From positions 118,490-182,489 of the forward strand of contig NZ_AXVJ01000040.1 of NCBI RefSeq assembly GCF_000482465.1: DNA of 64,000 nt, read 5' to 3'. Position 1 is the stretch's first letter, and every line of letters starts with the position of its first letter. This document shows positions 1 to 8,800 of this stretch, piece by piece. The translations under genes were made by a program, and so were the position numbers. The notes beneath the pieces were generated by a model. It saw only the letters and a program-made list of their open reading frames with translations, ran no database searches and had not been told where the DNA came from. Source of the stretch: Runella limosa DSM 17973. GTDB taxonomy: Bacteria > Bacteroidota > Bacteroidia > Cytophagales > Spirosomataceae.

Positions 1-261
1 GCAGTTAGTATGGATAAAAACCTGTCTTCAACGCTTTACCCTAAGCGTTTTAAGCGCTTCAAAGAAATTTTTATTGGCCACACGCCAACCCTCAATTACA
101 ACACTGATTTGCCCATGCACCGTGCCAACATTTGGAATATCGATACAGGCGCTGCTTTTCACGGAAAACTCACATTAATGGATGCTACCACCAAAGAATA
201 TTGGCAAAGTGACATCCTCCAAACCCTCTACCCTGGCGAAGAAGGAAGGGGGAAGAAGTGA
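1..261 (+). CDS. Serine/threonine protein phosphatase (metallophosphoesterase), 3' end only
   Basis: The reading frame is open from the first base, so this is the C-terminal 86 residues of a gene that begins before the window. It contains a GHTPT segment followed by NIDTGAAFHGKLTLMD. That is the usual end of bacterial PP2A-like phosphoesterases, where the GHT histidine is a metal ligand and the IDTGA strand closes the active site. The role would be dephosphorylation of proteins or small phosphoesters in the cytoplasm. The N-terminal metal-binding GD and GNHE motifs are outside the window, so substrate class cannot be judged. The stop codon is followed at once by the low-complexity repeat block. 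Confidence 0.75.
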   Translation, partial: AVSMDKNLSSTLYPKRFKRFKEIFIGHTPTLNYNTDLPMHRANIWNIDTGAAFHGKLTLMDATTKEYWQSDILQTLYPGEEGRGKK

Positions 262-450
262 GTTTTTAAGTTTACTGTTTGGGGTTTGGGGTTTACTGTT
301 TGAGGTTTGGAGTTTACTGTTTGAGGTTTGGAGGTTTACTGTTTGGGGTTTGAAGGTTTCATTTTTGGAAAACAGAAAACCCGAAACAAGAAACCCAAAA
401 CAGGAAACAAAAAACCCGAAACCCGAAACAGAAAACCCAAAACAGAAAAA
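262..450. repeat. Degenerate ~10-bp tandem repeats, two oppositely oriented halves
   Basis: The first half (about 270-360) is built from units such as GTTTACTGTTTGGGGTTTGG. The second half (about 372-450) is built from units such as AACCCGAAACAAGAAACCC, which are roughly the reverse complement of the first. The two halves could therefore pair into a long imperfect stem between the phosphatase stop and the recO stop. The same word family (AAACCCGAAACTGTAAAC) reappears inside the amidotransferase gene near 27048-27085. Any open reading frame across this block is a repeat translation, not a gene. Confidence 0.8.
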
Positions 451-1146
451 CTAACGCATCAACTCTCGAAGAACATCCAGTGATTTGATTTCTCCTAACC
501 CTTCCAGGTGGACTTTGTAGAAAAAAATGAGTGCGTCCAGCAATTTGCTGCGTTGAAGACGGTCTAAATGGACTCGGGCTTCGTAAGGCAAATGTATAAA
601 CACTTGTACGGCCTCTCGCATTTCGGATTCGAGGGTATATGGATATAAATTCTCCACCAGTTGCTCCTCAATTTCCTTCACCGTTTCGGGACCAAAACCT
701 AGAAAAAACGCAAATTTTGCCAAAAATTGAAGGTGAAAATTTTCGTATCCCGCCGTCGTTTCTTCCAAATAAGTGATGGATTCGCTAAGAAATTCAAACA
801 AAGGACTATTAGTTTCTTCCTCTCTGAGTGTTTTAACCAAAAGTTCGGTGATAAAAAGCGCAATGCTCGATTTTACAAAATCAAACGGGAGACTTTTAAA
901 AGGCAAACTGCATTTAATTTCGGATAGACGATGGATGGTTTGTTCTTTACTCTTGTGGTACACCACTAAGTCGAGCAAGGTCAGTGGCTGAAACAACGCA
1001 ATTCGGTTGGTTTTGGACTTGGCCGACCTTACGCCGTTCACGATATAGCTCTGAATACCAAACTCTTCCGTGTAGATTTTGGCAATAATCGACGTTTCGC
1101 GATAACGAAGGAAATTAAGTGCTATGCCACGGGTTTTGTGAATCAT
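451..1146 (-). CDS. recO: DNA repair protein RecO
   Basis: RecO acts in the RecFOR pathway: it binds SSB-coated single-stranded DNA and helps load RecA at gaps. The 231-residue length is normal. The start reads MIHKTRGIALNFLRYRETSIIAKIYTEEFG, the conserved OB-fold opening of RecO. It continues with a G(V)RSAKSK segment and a leucine-rich helical C-terminal domain. The usual CxxC zinc motif of many RecO proteins is not evident, as in many Bacteroidota members. The gene is divergent from argB with about 80 bp between them and has the repeat block directly downstream. Confidence 0.9.
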   Translation of the reverse strand: MIHKTRGIALNFLRYRETSIIAKIYTEEFGIQSYIVNGVRSAKSKTNRIALFQPLTLLDLVVYHKSKEQTIHRLSEIKCSLPFKSLPFDFVKSSIALFITELLVKTLREEETNSPLFEFLSESITYLEETTAGYENFHLQFLAKFAFFLGFGPETVKEIEEQLVENLYPYTLESEMREAVQVFIHLPYEARVHLDRLQRSKLLDALIFFYKVHLEGLGEIKSLDVLRELMR

Positions 1147-1224
1147 AAGGGAGATACTGACGAATAGTGGGGCGTGAGTCGTAGGAATTTCAGTAATTTG
1201 CCGACCAAATTAGATGTCAAGTTT

Positions 1225-2016
1225 ATGGAAAAATTGCTAGTAATTAAAATAGGCGGCAACGTCATTGATAATCCTGAAGCCCTCGACCGCTTTCTATCGT
1301 CGTTTGCGGGCTTACCTCAACACAAAATATTGATCCACGGTGGCGGCAAAATCGCGACCCAAGTGGCCGAAAAGTTAGGCATCGAAACCTTGATGGTCGA
1401 TGGCCGACGCATTACCGACGAAGCCATGCTGAACGTCGTCACGATGGTCTATGGAGGTTTGGTAAACAAAACCATCGTTGGAAAACTCCAACAAAAAGAC
1501 AGCAATGCCATTGGGCTCACGGGTGCCGATGCGGCCGTTATCAAGGCCCGCAAACGCCCCGTAAAAGAAATCGACTACGGGTTTGTGGGCGATGTCGAAG
1601 CAGTGAATAGCGACCAACTTTCCGCCTTTCTCCGTGGTGGTCTTGTGCCTATCATTGCCCCTTTGACCTTCGACCCTGCTTCGGGAAGCATGCTCAATAC
1701 CAACGCCGATACCATGGCTTCGTCGGTGGCAGTAGCCTTGGCGGCCCAGTTTGAAGTAAACTTGGTGTATTGTTTTGAGAAAAAAGGCGTCTTGTCTGAC
1801 CCCACCAACGATGACGCAGTCATTCCTCAAATTGCCCCAAGTGCCTACCAAGCTTACAAAGCCGAAGGGGTAATCAATAAAGGAATGATTCCCAAACTTG
1901 ACAATGCCTTTGCCGCACTCCAAAATGGCGTCGCCAAAGTAACCATTTGTCATGCCGACCAGCTTGCTACCGCCGTCAATAATGGCACTGCAGGCACCCA
2001 ACTCATCAACGAATAA
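1225..2016 (+). CDS. argB: Acetylglutamate kinase
   Basis: ArgB phosphorylates N-acetylglutamate (some Bacteroidota use the N-succinyl form), the second step of arginine biosynthesis. The protein opens MEKLLVIKIGGNVID, the amino-acid-kinase KxGG phosphate loop. It carries ILIHGGGK at about residues 35-45 and a C-terminal KGMIPKLDNAF segment that contacts substrate. An upstream in-frame GTG at 1174 would add 17 residues without family resemblance, so I prefer ATG 1225, giving 263 residues, the normal length. A RidA-family gene follows after 35 bp and may be co-transcribed. Confidence 0.92.
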   Translation: MEKLLVIKIGGNVIDNPEALDRFLSSFAGLPQHKILIHGGGKIATQVAEKLGIETLMVDGRRITDEAMLNVVTMVYGGLVNKTIVGKLQQKDSNAIGLTGADAAVIKARKRPVKEIDYGFVGDVEAVNSDQLSAFLRGGLVPIIAPLTFDPASGSMLNTNADTMASSVAVALAAQFEVNLVYCFEKKGVLSDPTNDDAVIPQIAPSAYQAYKAEGVINKGMIPKLDNAFAALQNGVAKVTICHADQLATAVNNGTAGTQLINE

Positions 2017-2051
2017 AAAGTAAATATTTCTAACAACCATACTATTTTTTT

Positions 2052-2516
2052 ATGACTGCCGAACAAAATCTCGCAAAACTTGGAATCACTTTACCACCTC
2101 CGCCAGCCAAAGGAGGGGTTTACACACCTGTCGTTGTCACAGGAAATTTAGCTTATATCTCTGGACACATCTCCTTGGAACTTGACGGTAGTCTGATTGC
2201 GGGAAAAGTAGGCAGAGACTTAACCGCCGACGAAGCCAAAGAAGCTGCTCGTAAAACAGGCTATTTACTTCTTTCGACGCTTCGTTCGCAGTTTGGTAGC
2301 CTCGATAAAATCAACAAAGTAGTAAAAATATTGGGCATGATTAACGCCATTCCTGAGTTTGAACAACACGCTTACGTCATGAACGGTTGCAGCGAACTGT
2401 TCGCTGAAATCTGGGGAGATGAGCGCGGCGTAGGGGCACGTAGTGCAGTAGGCATGGGTTCATTGCCGCGCATGGCTGCCATCGAAATTGAAGTGATTTT
2501 CGAGTTAGCCGATTAA
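2052..2516 (+). CDS. RidA/YjgF-family protein
   Basis: A 154-residue single-domain protein of the RidA (YjgF/YER057c/UK114) superfamily. Members deaminate reactive enamine/imine intermediates or act as related hydrolases in the cytoplasm. Visible marks are the N-terminal LPPPPAKGGVYTPVVVTGNLAYISGHI strand region and the C-terminal GARSAVGMGSLPRMAAIEIEVIFEL. The latter resembles the Atu1953-like branch and lacks the classic IPRxCVE ending of RidA proper. Canonical arginine-dependent RidA activity is therefore uncertain. The position 35 bp behind argB suggests co-expression with arginine synthesis. Confidence 0.85.
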   Translation: MTAEQNLAKLGITLPPPPAKGGVYTPVVVTGNLAYISGHISLELDGSLIAGKVGRDLTADEAKEAARKTGYLLLSTLRSQFGSLDKINKVVKILGMINAIPEFEQHAYVMNGCSELFAEIWGDERGVGARSAVGMGSLPRMAAIEIEVIFELAD

Positions 2517-2660
2517 CAGCGTGAGCGAGGTTGCTCACAACCGAGCTGTGTTCGGGCTGTGTTCGAGGTTGCTTACAACCGAGCCGTGTCAGGGCTGTGT
2601 TCGAGGTTGCTCACAACCAAGCTGTGTCAGGGGTTGCTCACAACCCCGCCCGCCGAGTAT
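2517..2660. repeat. Cluster of four GGTTGCTCACAACC palindromes
   Basis: The 14-mer GGTTGCTCACAACC, or a one-base variant, occurs at 2529-2542, 2567-2580 (GCTTAC variant), 2605-2618 and 2632-2645. Copies are separated by GAGC(T/C)GTGT-type linkers. Each copy can form a hairpin with five-base arms. The reverse-oriented copy TAGGTTGTGAGCAACCTA lies at 2821-2838, beyond the terminator, and two more sit at 48844-48898. This is a dispersed intergenic palindrome family; I see no gene here. Confidence 0.85.
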
Positions 2661-2763
2661 GAGTCTCTGGGATGAGGTGTTAGACCCCTCCTTCGTCGGG
2701 GTGACAAAATGCAGCGGGGTGACAAAATGCGGCGCAATGACAAAAATGGGAAACTCCCCAAAC

Positions 2764-2808
2764 AAAAAGCCCTCCGAAAGTTTTGATGCTTTCGGAGGGC
2801 TTTTTGTT
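2764..2808. terminator. Bidirectional terminator between the RidA gene and sprA
   Basis: AAAAAGCCCTCCGAAAG pairs perfectly with CTTTCGGAGGGCTTTTT around an eight-base loop. A-run and T-run flanks on both sides allow it to serve the convergent RidA and sprA genes. Confidence 0.9.
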
Positions 2809-2853
2809 TGTCTCAAACGGTAGGTTGTGAGCAACCTACTTCATATATGTTCA

Positions 2854-5800
2854 CTACAGCTCTGCGACGTTGAATCGTACTTGAATACCACCAGAAGTAA
2901 CCGAGCGGCGATATGAGTTAAGTACATAAGGATTGTTGAACGTACGGTCGAAATAAAACTGTAAGCTCCACAATTTGCTCACTGTATAATTCAACTGCGG
3001 GCGCAACTGGAAGTTATAATTCCCTTGCGTAGCCGTCGGAGGCTCTTCAAAACGACGCTGAATCGCCCGGGTATCTCTGATGGTAAAGCTACAGCGGAAC
3101 TGCAAGTCATTTTTCAACTTCTTAAACTCACCATTGATACGGAACGGAATTCGTACGTTGTTGCGCGTGAAACCAATCGTTGCCGTTATGTCACGGTTAA
3201 ACAACTCTGCCATTTGAGAGTTCGACAAATTGAGCGCCACGTTGCGGTCTTGGTTGTAGCTAAACTGCATGTCAATCTTATTCTGCGTACGGGCACGAAT
3301 CCCAATCAAAGGCGAAAATTTCTCTGATAGTGAAATCGTACTCATCACAAACACAGGGATGGCTTGGCCATTATCTCCTGGCAATATCGCCAACGGATAG
3401 TTCATCACGGCAAGGTTGACATACATCGACTGATAGTCAAGCGATGAAGTAAAGTTCCCCACGCTATAAGTCGATTGATAGCTATGCTCCAAGGTAAATG
3501 AGCTAAATATCTTTTTGAAAGCACCCAGCTGCGACAACCCGTTGTAGTCCACCCGCCAGTTCGGCATTGGGAAGCCAAGGAATGGATTGGTACGCACTTT
3601 CGAGGGGTCTTTCTTCGGATCTTTACCGTTGTAAGCCGCAAAAAACGCCGCAATCAATACATCTTGTGAATTATTATTGTACTTGCCCAACGTAGCATTG
3701 GGATTCTCACCCAGGCGTTTTTCGGTCAAAATCTTCACAAAATCTTCGCGGTAGGCTTTGAAGCGGTCGAAAATAGGCGACGTATTATCGTCATTAATTT
3801 TGGCAAAAGCCGTTCGGAACGACATAAATGACATTTGGAAATTACCGTTACGAATCGGGCTTTGGACTTCGTAAGGCCCGCCTAGAGTAGATGGTCGATA
3901 AAACTCTCGATAGTCATCCCCTCGCGTTAAGGTCGCCGAAATCTGAACCCTAAAATCTTTGAACGGCTCCAAGCGAGTGTTCATTCGGAACGTCCGATTG
4001 AGCGTCTGCATAAACGGTAAGTTGAGCATCGTACTTTTGGTCAACCAACCTTCATCGGCAGCTTCTCGGTGGAAATTGCGGTCTTGGCTTCCCAATACAA
4101 AAGGTAATCCAGGGGCATTCATGGCCGCATCTAACCCAAATCGATTAGGATCATCGGGTAAAAACCCTGGCAAAGTCGTCGTCTCTTGGCGCGAATAATC
4201 CACATCAATACCACGCACGGTCATCAACAAGCGAGTGATGTTTTTCAGCAATTTGCTAGGTTCTCGGTTGATGTCTTCGTCATCCCCTGGGCTACGCGCA
4301 AAGTTTTTCCGTTTGGGCGACGGTGTATTGGCAAAACGTAAGTAACGGAGTTTGTTGTACAACATCACAAAATCGACTTTACCCCGAATACTTCGGTCTA
4401 GGCTATTCCGAATAGTATTTCCATAGAATATACCATCCGTATCGCTGATTCCGAGTGAATTGGCTTGGTATTGGTAGCCAATGTTGTGGCTATAATCTGC
4501 CGTCATCCAGTCGAGCAACGGGATTTTATCCAACGGCAAGCGGTACGTTAGCCGTAGTTTTTGGTCAAAGTTTTTAGTCCGACCAAATCGGCGCAAGTTG
4601 TTCCAAATTGAATCTTGCTTTGCTCGCGTGTCAATGTCACCCTGAGGCTCATCCACCACGGCATTGGCCAAAGCACTGTAAGACAACATGATGCTTTTGG
4701 TCAAATTCCACGACACGTCGTACGAACGATTGAACAAGAAATATTTTTCGTACAACGGAGACTGGCCCAACGAAGTCAAATCACTTGTTCGGTACAGCGT
4801 ACGAACAAAACTGCGATCGGCATCAAAACGCACTGCCACCTGCGTTGGCAACAACGAAAGGTTGAACTCTTTTAGCAACTCTAAATAAGGACGTTCGAGG
4901 CTTTTTACAGTCTTAAACGGCGCCCAAGGTTTTTGCGGAAAACTGTATTGGTACACGATACCTCCACGGTATTGGCGTTGGGTATAATCGGCCAACAAGC
5001 TACTACGACGCGTTTGTTCATTGAAAGCATACGTAAACGAGAAGTTTTCAATGTCCCAAAGATGCCGTTTGGCATTCGGCCCTACTTTTGTCTTTCGCAC
5101 GTTTGAGAAGTTGATACCCCGTCGTTCCATTTTTTCAACTGCCGAATTTTCTAGCTGCATCCTTCGGGCATCATTCTCGGCATAATTGGCCAACGAAGTT
5201 GCAAGGGGCGTATCAGGGTCGTAAGGATTAAAATGGGGACGCACTTCACGCAGGTCGTAGTTGACATATACAGGAATTTTGAAGCCCCATTGTTGTGGTA
5301 AAAACTTATCCAACGCCAACGCCGACGACAAGCTAAACTCCGTGGTATTGTCACGAGAGCGATCGGCGAGTTTTTGTTGAACCCCACCAAAACCAAAAGT
5401 TGTCCATTTTCCAGCTAGTTGGATAGTCCCTAAGTCCGCCAATTTAATATCAGCCCTAGCGATAGCTGCCGTTCCCGATTGGTTTTCAAATCCTTGCACG
5501 TGCAATTCATTCACCCAAATACAGAAACTCTTGGCTTCTTGGTCATCCGAACGCGGATTTCGTAAACCAATCATGGTCACCATGATATTACTCAAATCGG
5601 GCCGTCCCACCACCGTAATTCGATAAATTCGTCCTAAAGCATCGGTTTTGGTAATGCTATAAGGTACAGTCAACGAAGGTGCTGTTTGTCTATCACGCTC
5701 TTGTTTGGCCTCAATGAGCCATTTCATTTCGATATCAATCTCGTTTTGCTCAGGCCATACTTGCTCTGGAATATCGATATTGGGGCGGGTAGCCTGCAAT

Positions 5801-8800
5801 TTGGTTACTTCTACTTCATAATAATGCTCCGTCACATCCGTTCCCAAACGCAAGAAGGCCGACACCTGTCCATCTTCATTTTTGTCGTTGTGCATGTGAA
5901 CAAACATTTTCAAACGCTCACGGAAAAGCATGTTTTGGCTTGTCACGTTTTTGAACGCTGCACGAGAATCGCCATCACGAAGGTTGGTCACGCACAAGCT
6001 CATGGCTTGCTCATTCAACGGACGCTGATTCGGCGTTGTATAATCCACGTCGCGCTGCCATCCTGGAGGTACGGCATAGATTTGCTTCTCTGTCGTTGAA
6101 CCTGGCACCACTTTTGAGCTGTTTTCTTCAGCACTTACTGTCGCAATTTTAAACTGCGCGTCATACGGTTCGGGTACTTCTTGTAGTCCTTTGGCATTGA
6201 GATCTCCCGTATATTTACGGTACTGAGTAGCTACCATTTGGAGCTGCGCAAAACGAAGTACCACAGGCTCTTCCCAATCAGTCATATACAAGCGGATAAA
6301 TCGAATGGATTTAAAACCGTTCATATTGCCCACTTTGCGCGTAAACTCCCTCACAGGGATTCGGAACAAGTACCAGTTCACATTGTCTCCTGCCCCATTA
6401 GAGGCGGTTACTTTGTCCACAATGTAGGGCTTACCCACATCCAACTGATCAGATTTAAGATCAATTTCATACTCGTAATAAGCCTCTTGGTCATTGATGG
6501 TATTGTCGGTATTGAGGTCTTCTCCGTCGGGCAAGTTAGTGGCCGCTTCTGTGATTGCGTTGGTACGTTCAAACTCAGGAGTGTTGTTTTCTGTACCCAT
6601 GTAGTTTTTATACCGCTCTACAATTTTCGCGTTGGCACTATCGGCCTTGGCACTAAAGTAAAACTCAAAGTCGTCACCCGATGGGTCAGCAACTATTTTC
6701 TGTTTTGCTTCAGTTTTTAAGTCTTTCGGAAGATTTTGAATATAATCATTAAAGAAAGTTCGCTCTTCAGCATTATTTAAACCATCTAAGCCAATGTCTT
6801 GCTTTTCGCGCGCGCCAGGCTGGTTGGTAAAGGCATTAATGATAAACTGTTGCTTGGTACTATATCCCCAAGCCGTTTTAGCAACGTTGACGCTATCTTT
6901 TTTAGGGTCAGTTGGAAGGCCATTTTCATAGTCATAACGACCATTTTTCATGACGTCCTCCGAAATTTCTCCTAAGTTGAAAAAAAGTTTGCCTCCCTTC
7001 ACATTATTCTTGTTGACGAATCCATCTTTCACAATCCCATTTGTACCTTTTTTGAATGGATCCATCATCCAAAATTCCAAGATTTCGACGTTGGCATTGT
7101 CAAAGTCCACGTCAGATCCAATGGCACGGGTAATAGCCCCAAAGTTTTTACGGGGATTGCGCAAGCGCCCGTCAGGGTCAAGGTCTGGGTTATAGTTGTA
7201 CTGCCCACGTTCGCTTGGGAAGTAAGCCACGTCAAGAATATTTTCTGGCAAATTCACTAAGTACAAGCCTCGTCCTGTGAAGATTTCTTGCGGTGTAAAC
7301 AAGCGCTCATAAACGTTGTTAAAATCTTCTTGAACAATATTTGGGCGTTGGGCCAGGCCAATCTGGGCATTGGGAGAAAACGAAATATCAATGGAATAAG
7401 CAGAAATTTTTGCCCGATTGTACCCGTATTCCAATGGATTAGACAATGTCCCTTGCGGGAAGTTTTGCGGCGTAGCACCCATCCGCCAACGCGTAGGCTG
7501 ACGAGTAAGGTCGTACTGAGTCCGTGCCGATTCAAAGTCATCGACCACAATACGGTTTCGTACTTGTGGGTGCAAGCCTGCAAATGACTGTGCGACCTCG
7601 CCCTGAAACTGAATACTCGACATTTCTTTGGTCTGAATCAACGGAAGTTTATCCAGTAATTTTGTCAAGAACGGCGCGTCTTTGCGGTAGGTAAAATCAA
7701 ACCCAACGATGCTGTTACTTACTGGGTCGTTACCCAAAGCAGCACGCGTCAAAAACCCTGCGGGCGTTTCGCGTAGGCGCATGGCCGTCATCCCCACTTG
7801 CACGTGGCGATTGATGGTATAATTGAGGCGAGTTCCTAATAAGGTACGAATTTGGTTTTGGAACAAATCGGGCTGTTCGTAACAGACTTCAATATCACGA
7901 CCCGAATTAATCACACTTTCGTTCATAATCCGCACTGCCGACTGTCCTTCGACCATGTAATCAACGCCTGGGGTAAGCTGAACGCCACCCGCCCGTACAA
8001 TCACCGATTTTTCGGATACGCCAAACGGCAAAGGTACCGTTGCCCCTCCCATCGAACCTTGGTACGAGCCTTTCAAGAAATACTTGTTTTTTTCCGTAAT
8101 CTGCTGTGCATCAATCTGGGTAGAGCGATACAACTCGTTGAAAACGTACTTATTGGCAAGTACTTCATCACCCGTAAATTGCTTGGCTAAATTTGACCCA
8201 AATGGCTCCAATACGGGAAAAATAATCCGTCCGTAGCGGCTATCAACGGTTGTTCCATCAATGAAGTCAAAGTTTCCGTCGCCGATAGGCTTGCGGTTAT
8301 TGTCCAAAACAGGGTCGTTGAGCGGATTCAATTTATCAAGCCCCATCACACGTAATAATGGAATATTGGCAATTGGGCCTTCCTGTAAGTTTGGAATGTC
8401 CATTCCAGTGATGTCATCTTTATAAATGACCCGAAGCTGAAAATTTTGTTTCCCTAACTGTGTGGTATTGAGCGAATAGATGTTTTTCATCATCAAATTC
8501 CACATCGGGTGATTGGTATTGTTACGAATCGTCGATGATTTAAGCAACTTCAACACCAATACTTCGTCTTCGGCACGGCTCTGATAATCTTCGGTCAGCT
8601 CCCCTACTTTATATTTTTGTCCGTTAAGGGTATATTCATAAGCAACGGCCAAAATTTCATCGTTCCGAAGTGGAGTCAAAAGCGACATATATCCCAACTC
8701 AGGATGAAATTTAAACTCCCGCTCACTCAAACGACGCGCCCCTCTCAACACATCATAATCATCTCCGCGACGAAGATTGTACGTTTGTTCCATGGCCGTA

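Noticed and set aside
182..454. Plus-strand frame with NPKPET/NPKQET repeats
   Set aside because: It is a translation of the ~10-bp repeat block and overlaps the phosphatase end; no start signal or homology.
1375..2040. A 221-residue minus-strand frame over argB
   Set aside because: Fully antisense to argB, which is unambiguous.
2521..2823. A 100-residue plus-strand frame after the RidA gene
   Set aside because: It reads through the palindrome cluster and the terminator; Cys/Ser-rich composition comes from the repeats.
5686..6099. Long antisense frames across sprA
   Set aside because: They are shadows of the sprA coding frame, without family resemblance or starts.
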